In this document: positions 35,039 through 42,947 of the stretch, one piece after another
Layout: every line of letters begins with the position of its first letter
How positions within the stretch are numbered: position 1 is the first letter of the stretch
Position numbers and translations under genes: made by a program
NCBI RefSeq assembly: GCF_017639205.1
Contig: NZ_CP071139.1
Coordinates: forward strand, 3,850,001 to 3,914,000
DNA: 64,000 bases
Source: Streptomyces nojiriensis
GTDB lineage: Bacteria > Actinomycetota > Actinomycetes > Streptomycetales > Streptomycetaceae
Direction: 5' to 3'
The notes under the pieces: generated by a model
What the model was told of the DNA's origin: nothing
Database searches by the model: none
The model's input: only the letters and a program-made list of their open reading frames with translations

Positions 35039-36121
35039 TCAGGCGTCCGGGGAGAAGCGGATGGCGGCGTCGGGCAACCGCGCCTCGCACCAGACGCGGG
35101 CGCCGGCGCGCAGTTCGTTGTCGGCTCCCACCTCGGCGCCGTCGCCGACGACCGTGCCGTCGAGGACGGTCCGCGCGCCGACCGCGGCGCGGGCGCCGAT
35201 CAGGCTGGCGTTCACCTGGGCGTCGGGGCCGATGACGGCGTCGTCGAGGACGATGGAGCCCTGGACTACCGCTCCGGCCCCGATCCGGGCGCCCGCACCC
35301 ACGACGGTGCCCCCGGACAGCTTGGCCCCGGCCGCCACTTCGGCGCCGGGCAGGACCAGGGACTCGCCGCGGCGTCCGGGGACGGCCGGGGAGGAGACCA
35401 CGCCGCGTACGAGGTCGGCGGAGGCCTGGATGATCGACTCTGGCTTGCCGAGGTCCATCCAGTACGTGTTCTCGGTGACTCCGTGCAGCTTGGCCCCGGC
35501 GGCGAGCAGGCCGGGGAAGGTCTCGCGCTCGACGGAGACCGGGCGGCCGGCCGGGATGGAGTCGATCACGCTGCGGCGGAAGACGTAGCAGCCGGCGTTG
35601 ATCTGGTCGGTGATGATCTCCTCGGGGGTCTGCGGCTTCTCGGTGAAGGCCAGCACCCGCCCGTCGGAGTCGGTGGGGACCAGACCGAAGGCGCGCGGGT
35701 CCTCGACCCGGACCAGGTGCAGGGAGACGTCGGCGTCGGCCGCCTCGTGCGACTCGACCAGCCCGGCGATGTCCAGGCCGGTGAGGATGTCGCCGTTGAA
35801 GACGAGGACGGAGGAGTCCGGGCCGCCGGTCAGGCGCGCTCCGGCGTTGCGGATGGCGCCGCCGGTGCCCAGCGGCTCGTCCTCGACCACGTATTCGAGG
35901 CTGATGCCGAAGTCGGATCCGTCGCCGAAGTAGGGCTCGAAGACCTCGGCGAGGTAGCAGGTGGCCATCACGATGTGGGTGACACCGGCGGCGGCTGCCC
36001 TGGCTATCTGGTGGGCGAGGAACGGGACACCGGCCGTGGGGACCATCGGCTTGGGCGTGTTCACCGTCACGGGGCGCAAGCGCGTCCCTTGTCCGCCGAC
36101 CAGCAGGATCGCTTCCGTCAT
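35039..36121 (-). CDS. NDP-sugar synthase (mannose-1-phosphate guanylyltransferase-like)
   Basis: 360 residues. The N-terminal nucleotidyltransferase domain has ILLVGGQGTRLRPVTVNTPKPMVP (the GG-GTRL-x-TPKP signature), FNGDILTGLD (metal Asp) and EKPQTPEEIITDQINAGCYVF. The C-terminal ~110 residues are a left-handed beta-helix of hexapeptide repeats (VVGAGARIGAGAVVQGSIVLDDAVIG). It makes a nucleotide sugar from sugar-1-phosphate and NTP, most likely GDP-mannose in view of the ManA/ManB genes, though glucose-1-phosphate cannot be excluded. ATG 36121 starts MTEAILLV. It is convergent with LCP 5. Confidence 0.9.
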   Translation of the reverse strand: MTEAILLVGGQGTRLRPVTVNTPKPMVPTAGVPFLAHQIARAAAAGVTHIVMATCYLAEVFEPYFGDGSDFGISLEYVVEDEPLGTGGAIRNAGARLTGGPDSSVLVFNGDILTGLDIAGLVESHEAADADVSLHLVRVEDPRAFGLVPTDSDGRVLAFTEKPQTPEEIITDQINAGCYVFRRSVIDSIPAGRPVSVERETFPGLLAAGAKLHGVTENTYWMDLGKPESIIQASADLVRGVVSSPAVPGRRGESLVLPGAEVAAGAKLSGGTVVGAGARIGAGAVVQGSIVLDDAVIGPDAQVNASLIGARAAVGARTVLDGTVVGDGAEVGADNELRAGARVWCEARLPDAAIRFSPDA

Positions 36122-36234
36122 TGCGTTCTCCCCAACCGATTCCGGCGTACGAAGGTCCAAATTTAGCCCATGCGGGTGCCCCCCATGGGCGCGCGGCTCG
36201 ATGTGCGCGTCCGCCTGCGCCGCAGGCCAGGGCC

Positions 36235-36888
36235 TCAGGCGGCGAACGGGTTCGCGTGGCCGGGCAACTGCTGCCCGGGGCGCAGGAACCGCTGCCTGCC
36301 CCGCTCGTCGCGCACCGCGATGAGCCCGGCTTCCGTCAGGCGCCGGGCCAGCTTCTCCCGGTGGATCCGCCCCGCCTTCAGCGCCACGGCCAGGATCAGC
36401 ACGAGGCTCACGCCGGAGGCCACCGCCTCGACCAGCGGACCGGTGGCGAGCAGCAAACCGGTCACGAGCACGCAGGCGAGGTAGCACCACACCTTCTGGC
36501 CCCGGCTGGTTACGTAGCGGGCCGAGAGGTCGAAGGCGATGAGGTCCTTCAGCACGGCCACGGCACCGGCCGCCTCGGGGACGGGCTTCAGCGACCCCGG
36601 CGCCAGCCCCGGCACCGTCCCGCCGATCCCCGCCCTCGGATGGGCGGTGAGGGTGGCCGCCTCGCGGGAGCGCGCCTCGGGGCTCGGGTCCCGGTACATC
36701 CGCAGGAGGATTTGCGAGTCCTTGTACCCGGTCGCGTGCGCCTCGCCGTACACGTAGCCGTACTGCTCCGCCGCGTACACGAGGGCGGCCGCCTTCGGGC
36801 GGGAGCCCTGGGGGCCGATCTCGATGACGTCCTGCTGACGGGCGATCTGCCGGAGCATCCCCGATATCTGACGTTCCGCTGACAACAC
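36235..36888 (-). CDS. Hypothetical membrane protein
   Basis: 217 residues from GTG 36888, with AGGGGGGA upstream. Two adjacent hydrophobic spans lie at roughly 130-170 (YLACVLVTGLLLATGPLVEA, then GVSLVLILAVAL). Both flanks are basic and look cytoplasmic. The tail RQRFLRPGQQLPGHANPFAA is short. No family recognised. It is 113 bases upstream of the nucleotidyltransferase gene on the same strand and might be cotranscribed. Confidence 0.7.
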   Translation of the reverse strand: MLSAERQISGMLRQIARQQDVIEIGPQGSRPKAAALVYAAEQYGYVYGEAHATGYKDSQILLRMYRDPSPEARSREAATLTAHPRAGIGGTVPGLAPGSLKPVPEAAGAVAVLKDLIAFDLSARYVTSRGQKVWCYLACVLVTGLLLATGPLVEAVASGVSLVLILAVALKAGRIHREKLARRLTEAGLIAVRDERGRQRFLRPGQQLPGHANPFAA

Positions 36889-37023
36889 GTTGCGTTCCCC
36901 CCTGAGCCCCGCGCCCGGGGGCCGACCGGCGCACAGCCTAGGGTGCGCCGCCGGCCGCGGCGCACGTGGCCCCCGGCCGCACGCCGGGAGCCACGTGTTC
37001 CGCCGGGGTCGGGCCCCTGGGTC

Positions 37024-37189
37024 GTGTCCGCAAAGTAGCGCCGGCCGCCCGGAGGGCGGGCCCCGCGGCGTCTGGTGCCGTGCATCGCAAGGCGGAGGGC
37101 CGCTCGTGTACTGGACGTACTCGGGCGGCCCGACAACGCGGCGAGGTGCGGTGCCAGGCGTCGCGGGGCAGGCGGGACTTTGCGGACAC
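37024..37189. repeat. Long-hairpin dispersed element, copy C
   Basis: 166 bases bounded by perfect 13-base inverted repeats GTGTCCGCAAAGT (37024-37036) and ACTTTGCGGACAC (37177-37189). The apical hairpin is GGGCCGCTCG (37097-37106) with CGGGCGGCCC (37122-37131) around GTACTGGACGTAC. Arm changes relative to copy B are matched on the opposite arm. It ends three bases beyond the acyl-CoA dehydrogenase stop codon, i.e. at that gene's 3' end. Confidence 0.85.
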
Positions 37190-37192
37190 GGC

Positions 37193-38365
37193 CTACGGGA
37201 GGTTGCGGGCCATGACGATCCGCTGGACCTGGTTGGTGCCCTCGTAGATCTGCGTGATCTTGGCGTCGCGCATCATGCGCTCCACCGGGTAGTCACGGGT
37301 GTAGCCGTAGCCGCCGAGGAGCTGGACGGCGTCCGTGGTGACCTCCATGGCCACGTCGGAGGCGAAGCACTTGGCCGCGGCACCGAAGAAGGTCAGGTCC
37401 TCCTTCTCACCTCCGGCGGCGACGCGCTCGGACTTCGCGGCGGCCGAGTAGGTCAGCTGGCGGGCGGCCTCGATCTTCATGGCCATGTCCGCGAGCATGA
37501 ACTGCACGCCCTGGAAGTCGCCGATCGGCTTGCCGAACTGCTTGCGCTCCTGGACGTAGCCCTTGGCGTAGTCCAGGGCGCCCTGGGCGATGCCGAGCGC
37601 CTGGGCCGCGATGGTGATGCGGGTGTGGTCCAGGGTCTTCATCGCGGTGGCGAAGCCGGTGCCCTCGGCGCCGATCATGCGGTCGGCCGGGATCCGGACG
37701 TTGTCGAGGTAGACCTCGCGCGTCGGGGAGCCCTTGATGCCGAGCTTCTTCTCCGGGGCGCCGAAGGACACGCCCTCGTCGCCCTTCTCCACGACGAAGG
37801 CGCTGATGCCCTTGGAGCGCTTCTCCGGGTCGGTGACGGCCATGACCGTGTAGTACTCGGAGACGCCCGCGTTGGTGATCCAGCGCTTGACGCCGTTGAG
37901 CACCCAGAAGTCCCCGTCGCGCACGGCGCGGGTCTTCATGCCGGCGGCGTCGGAGCCCGCGTCCGGCTCGGAGAGCGCGTACGAGAACATCGCGTCGCCC
38001 TTGGCCAGCGGGCCGAGGTACTTGGCCTTGAGCTCCTCGGAACCGGAGAGGATCACCGGGAGCGAGCCGAGCTTGTTCACGGCCGGGATGAGGGAGGAGG
38101 AGGCGCAGACACGGGCCACCTCCTCGATCACGATCACGGTCGCAAGGGCGTCGGCGCCCGCGCCGCCGTAGGTCTCGGGCACGTGGACGGCGTGCAGGTC
38201 GCTGGAGACCAGTGCGTCCAGGGCCTCCTGCGGGAAGCGGGATTCCTCGTCGACCGCGGCGGCGAACGGCAGGATCTTCGCCTCGGCGAGCGAGCGGACC
38301 GACTCGCGGAGCATGTCGTGCTCCTCGGCCGGGCGGTACAGGTCGAAGTCGGCAGAACCCGCCAA
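37193..38365 (-). CDS. Acyl-CoA dehydrogenase
   Basis: 390 residues, flavin-dependent beta-oxidation or branched-chain acyl-CoA dehydrogenase. Motifs seen: YALSEPDAGSDAAGMKTRA (FAD/substrate loop), WITNAGVSEYYTVMAVTD, GIKGSPTREVYLDNVRIP, and near the C-terminus DAVQLLGGYGYTRDYPVERMMRDAKITQIYEGTNQVQRIVMAR. The Glu of YEGTNQ is at the catalytic base position of short-chain dehydrogenases. The ATG at 38365 begins MAGSADFDLYRPAEEHDML. It is divergent from the dehydrogenase gene at 38560. Chain-length specificity cannot be told. Confidence 0.95.
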   Translation of the reverse strand: MAGSADFDLYRPAEEHDMLRESVRSLAEAKILPFAAAVDEESRFPQEALDALVSSDLHAVHVPETYGGAGADALATVIVIEEVARVCASSSLIPAVNKLGSLPVILSGSEELKAKYLGPLAKGDAMFSYALSEPDAGSDAAGMKTRAVRDGDFWVLNGVKRWITNAGVSEYYTVMAVTDPEKRSKGISAFVVEKGDEGVSFGAPEKKLGIKGSPTREVYLDNVRIPADRMIGAEGTGFATAMKTLDHTRITIAAQALGIAQGALDYAKGYVQERKQFGKPIGDFQGVQFMLADMAMKIEAARQLTYSAAAKSERVAAGGEKEDLTFFGAAAKCFASDVAMEVTTDAVQLLGGYGYTRDYPVERMMRDAKITQIYEGTNQVQRIVMARNLP

Positions 38366-38559
38366 GATCTCTCACTCCCCAGGGTGATGCGTGATGCTAA
38401 CTACCGTTAAGTAACCCAAGCCTAGTGGTCCGGTCACGGATGGCGATATGGACGGACCACGTGAGATGGGTGACAGCGGAGGTCTCCTGGGGAACGTCCC
38501 CGCTGGTGGACCCGACTATGCTCAGTGGCCGCAAACGGCCCCGCACCTCTGGAGCACCC

Positions 38560-39903
38560 ATGGCCCCCCTCAGGATCACTGTGATCGGCACCGGATACCT
38601 CGGTGCGACCCACGCCGCCGCGATGGCGGAGCTGGGATTCGAGGTGCTGGGGCTGGACGTGGTGCCCGAGAAGATCGAGATGCTGGCCTCGGGCCGGGTC
38701 CCGATGTACGAGCCCGGGCTGGAGGAACTGCTGGCCAAGCACGTGGCCGGGCTGCCGGGCTCGACCGGCCGGCTGCGCTTCACGACCTCCTACGAGGAGG
38801 TCGGCGCCTTCGGCGACGTCCACTTCGTCTGCGTGAACACCCCGCAGAAGCACGGCGAGTACGCCTGCGACATGTCCTACGTGGACTCCGCGATGGCCTC
38901 GCTGGCCCCGCACCTGACGCGGCCGGTCCTGGTGGTCGGCAAGTCCACGGTGCCGGTGGGCTCGGCGGAGCGGCTCGCGGTGAAGCTCGCGGAGCTGGCC
39001 CCGGCGGGCGCGGACGTGGAGCTGGCCTGGAACCCGGAGTTCCTGCGGGAGGGCTTCGCGGTGGAGGACACCCTGCACCCCGACCGGATCGTGATCGGCG
39101 TCCAGGGCGAGCGCGCCGAGAAGCTGCTGCGGGAGGTGTACGAGACGCCGATGTCGGAGGGCACCCCGCTGGTGATCACCGACTTCCCGACCGCGGAGCT
39201 GGTGAAGACCGCCGCGAACTCCTTCCTCGCGACGAAGATCTCCTTCATCAACGCGATGGCGGAGGTGTGCGAGGCCGGCGGCGGCGACGTGGTCAAGCTG
39301 GCCGAGGCCATCGGCTACGACGAGCGGATCGGCGCGAAGTACCTGCGCGCCGGGATCGGCTTCGGCGGCGGCTGCCTGCCCAAGGACATCCGGGCCTTCA
39401 TGGCGCGCGCCGGCGAGCTGGGCGCCGACCAGGCGCTGACCTTCCTGCGCGAGGTCGACTCCATCAACATGCGGCGCCGCGGGCACATGGTCGAGCTGGC
39501 CCGGGACGCCGTGGGCGGTTCGTTCCTCGGCAAGCGGGTCGCCGTGCTCGGAGCCACCTTCAAGCCGGACTCCGACGACGTACGGGACTCCCCCGCGCTG
39601 AACGTGGCCGGGCAGATCCACCTCCAGGGCGGCCAGGTCACCGTCTACGACCCCAAGGGCATGGACAACGCCCGCCGCGTCTTCCCGACCCTCGGCTACG
39701 CGGACTCCGCGCTGGCGGCGGCCCGGGGCGCGGAGGTCGTCCTGCACCTCACCGAGTGGCGCGAGTTCCGTGACCTCGACCCGGCGGAGCTGGCCGGTGT
39801 GGTGACCGACCGGCTCGTCCTGGACGGCCGCAACGCGCTGGACCCGGTGCGGTGGCGGGCCGCGGGCTGGACCTACCGGGCGATGGGCCGCCCGCGCGCG
39901 TAG
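38560..39903 (+). CDS. UDP-glucose/GDP-mannose dehydrogenase family protein
   Basis: 447 residues. It oxidises the C6 hydroxyl of a nucleotide sugar in two NAD-dependent steps to the uronic acid. The Rossmann motif ITVIGTGYLGATHAAAMAELG opens the protein. EFLREGFAVEDTLHPDRIVIG, VKTAANSFLATKISFINAMAEVCE and GIGFGGGCLPKDIRAFM (catalytic Cys) follow, then VAVLGATFKPDSDDVRDSPAL. UDP-glucose 6-dehydrogenase is the likeliest assignment. The ATG at 38560 has GGAG upstream. A uronic acid donor would suit the envelope polymers implied by the LCP and glycosyltransferase genes upstream. Confidence 0.94.
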   Translation: MAPLRITVIGTGYLGATHAAAMAELGFEVLGLDVVPEKIEMLASGRVPMYEPGLEELLAKHVAGLPGSTGRLRFTTSYEEVGAFGDVHFVCVNTPQKHGEYACDMSYVDSAMASLAPHLTRPVLVVGKSTVPVGSAERLAVKLAELAPAGADVELAWNPEFLREGFAVEDTLHPDRIVIGVQGERAEKLLREVYETPMSEGTPLVITDFPTAELVKTAANSFLATKISFINAMAEVCEAGGGDVVKLAEAIGYDERIGAKYLRAGIGFGGGCLPKDIRAFMARAGELGADQALTFLREVDSINMRRRGHMVELARDAVGGSFLGKRVAVLGATFKPDSDDVRDSPALNVAGQIHLQGGQVTVYDPKGMDNARRVFPTLGYADSALAAARGAEVVLHLTEWREFRDLDPAELAGVVTDRLVLDGRNALDPVRWRAAGWTYRAMGRPRA

Positions 39904-39960
39904 CCCTCGGGCCGGAGTGGGGTGCGGATCCGGGGTGCCGGCGCGGTGCCGTTGCCGGAG

Positions 39961-40020
39961 CGCTGCCCCGGACCCCGCGCCTCGAACTCCCCCAGCTACC
40001 GCTGGGAGGTACCCCCGAGA
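39961..40020. repeat. Dispersed GC-rich Streptomyces intergenic repeat, copy 3
   Basis: CCCCGGACCCCGCGCCTCGA, then CTCCCCCAGC-tacc-GCTGGGAG and GGTACCCCCGAGA. The second part is a hairpin unit I recall as frequent between Streptomyces genes. It is located between convergent genes and is a probable terminator. Confidence 0.75.
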
Positions 40021-40024
40021 CGGC

Positions 40025-41092
40025 CTAGCGGCGGTGGTGGGCCGCGCGGGCGGTGAACTCCGCGTCGCGCAGGACACGCTGGGCGTTGCCCCAGGTCAGC
40101 AGGGCCACCTCGGACTCCGGCCAGCCGCGCTCCAGGAGTTCCGCGATCAGCCGCGGATAGCCCGAGGGGTCGGTCAGGCCCGTCGGACGGGGGTGGCCCG
40201 GTCCGGTGCCGAAGGTGGCGCCGAGTCCGACGCCGTGCGGGCCCGCGATGGCCCGTACGTGGTCCAGGTGGTCCGCCACCGCGTGCAGGGAGTCCCCGGT
40301 GCGCGCGGTGTCGAAGGTGACCATCGCCAGGCCGTTCGCCTCCCGCAGCGCGGCCAGGACCTCGTCGGTCACGTTCCCCGGGTGCGGGTTCAGCGAGGCC
40401 GCCCCCGTGTTCGAGACGATCACCGGTGCCTTGGAGGCCCCGGCGAGCCGGCAGGCGACCGCCTGCGTGCAGCCCGTGAGGTCCAGCAGGATCGCCAGCC
40501 GGTTCGCCTCGCGGACCACCTCGTGGCCGAAGGCCGTCAGCTCGTCCCGCGCCCAGGGCGCTCCCGCGGGCGCGAGGATCCGTACGCCCAGCGCGTGGAA
40601 GGCGCGCAGCGCGCCCAGGGAGCCGGTCAGGGTGCGGCCGGGCACCGGTCCCAGGAACGAGGCGATGCGGCCCCGGTTGCGGGCGTCCGCCAGGTCGCCG
40701 GCGCCGAGGGCCAGGCAGAGGCTGTCGGGGTAGCTGCGCATCAGGGTCAGCGCCGTGTCGATCTGGTCCAGCGTGTCGGAGAGGACCTGGTCGCCGGGGG
40801 TGTCCTCGCCCGCCCGCGCCGACGGCCCCAGCAGGGACCAGAACTGGGCCCCCACTCCCCCGGCGCGCAGTCTCGGGATGTCGGTGTCCACGCCCGTGTC
40901 CGAGGTTTCGATGTCGTGGTACGGGCTCTGGTGCAGGGTCCGGACCAGGGTGTTGCACCCGTCGGCCACGGGATGGACGGCCAGCAGCGCGACGGCCCGG
41001 TCGAGGGCGCCCGCCGCCACCGCTACCGCGGGTGCGGGGAGGTCTTCGGCTCCGATGCCCACGGAGTGGGGTTCATCCTGCAGGTCGGCCAT
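40025..41092 (-). CDS. M19 (renal dipeptidase) paralogue lacking all metal ligands
   Basis: 355 residues, clearly homologous along its length to the next gene (41236-42417): TDIPRLRAGGVGAQFWS, DQIDTALTLMRSYPDSL, WGNAQRVLRDAE. Every binuclear-zinc ligand is replaced: His-x-Asp becomes Cys46-x-Thr48, the bridging Glu of GAEGG is Val in GPVPG, DLSH becomes DLTG, FSHSS becomes VSNTG, and GGDYDG becomes GATFGT. It cannot work as a metallodipeptidase. The intact frame and length argue for selection, not decay. The ATG at 41092 has GGAGCG nine bases upstream. It is 143 bases downstream of its paralogue. Confidence 0.88.
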   Translation of the reverse strand: MADLQDEPHSVGIGAEDLPAPAVAVAAGALDRAVALLAVHPVADGCNTLVRTLHQSPYHDIETSDTGVDTDIPRLRAGGVGAQFWSLLGPSARAGEDTPGDQVLSDTLDQIDTALTLMRSYPDSLCLALGAGDLADARNRGRIASFLGPVPGRTLTGSLGALRAFHALGVRILAPAGAPWARDELTAFGHEVVREANRLAILLDLTGCTQAVACRLAGASKAPVIVSNTGAASLNPHPGNVTDEVLAALREANGLAMVTFDTARTGDSLHAVADHLDHVRAIAGPHGVGLGATFGTGPGHPRPTGLTDPSGYPRLIAELLERGWPESEVALLTWGNAQRVLRDAEFTARAAHHRR

Positions 41093-41235
41093 GGCGTTCG
41101 CTCCGGTCTCGGCGGCAGCAGGGAAGAGGTGCTGCCACCGTGACACGCGGGACGGCAGAGCCGCCCGGCGGACGCAGCGTTCGAGTGAACCCGCAGGTCA
41201 CACCTCGTCACCACGCCCGCCGGGCACCGCGTCCG

Positions 41236-42417
41236 CTACCGGATCACCGCGTTCGACGGGCCCCGGGAGGCCGACAGGTCGCGGGCCACGGACTCCGCGT
41301 CGCGCAGCACCCGTACCGCGTTGGTCCAGGTCAGCTTCGCCAGGTCGGCCTTGGACCAGCCGCGCGTGAGCAGCTCGGCGACGAGGTTCGGGTAGCCCGC
41401 CACGTCGTCCAGGCCGGAGGGGGTGAAGGCCGTGCCGTCGTAGTCCCCGCCGATGCCGATGTGGTCGATGCCGGCCACCTCGCGCATGTGGTCCAGGTGG
41501 TCGGCCACCGTCGCGGCCGTGGCCACCGGGCGCGGGCGCGCCTCCTCGAAGGCCCGGTGCAGGGCCATCGCCTCGGGGGTGGTGTCCAGGTGGTGGAGAC
41601 CGTGCACCCGCAGGTTCTCGTCCGCGGCCAGGGTCCACTCGACGGCCGCCGGGAGGATGAACTTCGGTACGAAGGTGGCCATCGCCACCCCGCCGTTGCC
41701 CGGCAGCGTCGCCAGTACGTCGTCGGGGATGTTGCGCGGGTGGTCGCAGACGGCCCGCGCCGAGGAGTGCGAGAACACCACCGGTGCGGCCGAGACCGCG
41801 ATCGCGTCCCGCATCGTCGTCGCCGCGACGTGCGAGAGGTCCACCAGCATGCCGACACGGTTCATCTCGCGGACGACCTCGCGGCCGAAGTCGGTCAGAC
41901 CGCCGTGCCGGGGCTCGTCGGTCGCCGAGTCCGCCCAGTCGATCGTGTCGTTGTGCGTGAGCGTCATGTACCGCACGCCCAGCTGGTGCAGGGCGCGCAG
42001 GGTGGCCAGCGAGTTGTTGATGGAGTGGCCGCCCTCGGCACCCATCAGCGAGGCGATCCGGCCGTCGGCGCGGGCGGCCTCCATGTCGTCCGCCGTCAGC
42101 GCCCGCACCAGGTCGCCGGGATAACGGTCGATCAGCTGGGCGACGACGTCGATCTGCTCCAGGGTGGCGCTGACCGCCTCGTCACCGGCGTAGTCGGAAC
42201 GCACGTAGACGGACCAGAACTGCGCGCCGACCCCGCCGGCGCGCAGCCGGGGGATGTCGGTGTGCAGGTGGGCGGACTGGTCGCCCGCGATGTCCCGTCG
42301 CGCCAGGTCGTACCGCACCTGCTCGCGCAGCGCCCAGGGCAGGTCGTTGTGGCCGTCCACGACGGGATGTTCGGCCAGCAGCTCGCGCGCCTCGTCCAGA
42401 CGCTGCGCCGCGCTCAC
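41236..42417 (-). CDS. Membrane dipeptidase-family (M19) metallopeptidase
   Basis: 393 residues from GTG 42417, overlapping the purE stop by GTGA. All zinc ligands of renal dipeptidase are present: VDGHNDLPW (His23, Asp25), SLMGAEGGHSI (bridging Glu), VDLSHVAATTM, VFSHSSARAV and IGIGGDYDGTAF. No signal peptide is visible, so it should act in the cytoplasm on dipeptides (including L,D forms). It is translationally coupled to purE-purK, a constant linkage in Streptomyces whose reason is unclear. Confidence 0.94.
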   Translation of the reverse strand: MSAAQRLDEARELLAEHPVVDGHNDLPWALREQVRYDLARRDIAGDQSAHLHTDIPRLRAGGVGAQFWSVYVRSDYAGDEAVSATLEQIDVVAQLIDRYPGDLVRALTADDMEAARADGRIASLMGAEGGHSINNSLATLRALHQLGVRYMTLTHNDTIDWADSATDEPRHGGLTDFGREVVREMNRVGMLVDLSHVAATTMRDAIAVSAAPVVFSHSSARAVCDHPRNIPDDVLATLPGNGGVAMATFVPKFILPAAVEWTLAADENLRVHGLHHLDTTPEAMALHRAFEEARPRPVATAATVADHLDHMREVAGIDHIGIGGDYDGTAFTPSGLDDVAGYPNLVAELLTRGWSKADLAKLTWTNAVRVLRDAESVARDLSASRGPSNAVIR

Positions 42418-42947
42418 TTCCCGAACCCGAAGGACTCCGCGTTCGCGACCTTCGTGCGCAGCCGCTTGCCCTTCTCGGTGGCCTGGTCGTTGAGCTCCTG
42501 CTGGAAGTCGCGCATCCGGGCCAGCAGCTCCGTGTCGTGGGCGGCCAGCATCCGTACGGCCAGCAGGCCCGCGTTGCGCGCCCCGGCGACCGAGACGGTG
42601 GCGACGGGAACCCCGGCCGGCATCTGGACGATCGACAGCAGCGAGTCCATGCCGTCGAGGTACTTCAGCGGCACCGGCACACCGATGACCGGCAGCGGGG
42701 TGACCGAGGCGAGCATGCCGGGCAGGTGGGCGGCGCCGCCCGCGCCCGCGATGATCGCCTTCAGCCCGCGGTCGGCGGCCCGCTCCCCGTACTCGACCAT
42801 CTCGCGCGGCATCCGGTGGGCGGACACGACGTCGACCTCGTAGGGGATCTCGAACTCGTCGAGGGCCTGGGCGGCCGCCTCCATGACGGGCCAGTCCGAG
42901 TCGGATCCCATGACGATGCCGATGACGGGGGCTGCGGTGGTGCTCAT
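42414..42947 (-). CDS. purE: 5-(carboxyamino)imidazole ribonucleotide mutase
   Basis: 177 residues. PurE moves the carboxyl group of N5-CAIR to C4, giving CAIR in purine synthesis. Signature IGIVMGSDSDWPVMEAA with the catalytic SDSD-W motif, VVSAHRMP (catalytic His) and AGAGGAAHLPGMLASVTPLPVIGVPV are present. It overlaps purK by ATGA upstream and the dipeptidase by GTGA downstream, so three genes form one coupled operon. Confidence 0.97.
   Translation of the reverse strand: MSTTAAPVIGIVMGSDSDWPVMEAAAQALDEFEIPYEVDVVSAHRMPREMVEYGERAADRGLKAIIAGAGGAAHLPGMLASVTPLPVIGVPVPLKYLDGMDSLLSIVQMPAGVPVATVSVAGARNAGLLAVRMLAAHDTELLARMRDFQQELNDQATEKGKRLRTKVANAESFGFGK

Noticed and set aside
32732..37195. Short coding frames inside the long-hairpin elements
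   Set aside because: Similar peptide strings appear in several frames only because the DNA is repeated; no start signals or transposase motifs are present.
40025..41092. Degenerate dipeptidase as a decaying pseudogene
   Set aside because: The frame is intact over the full family length with conserved non-catalytic motifs, so it was kept as a CDS for a non-enzymatic protein.
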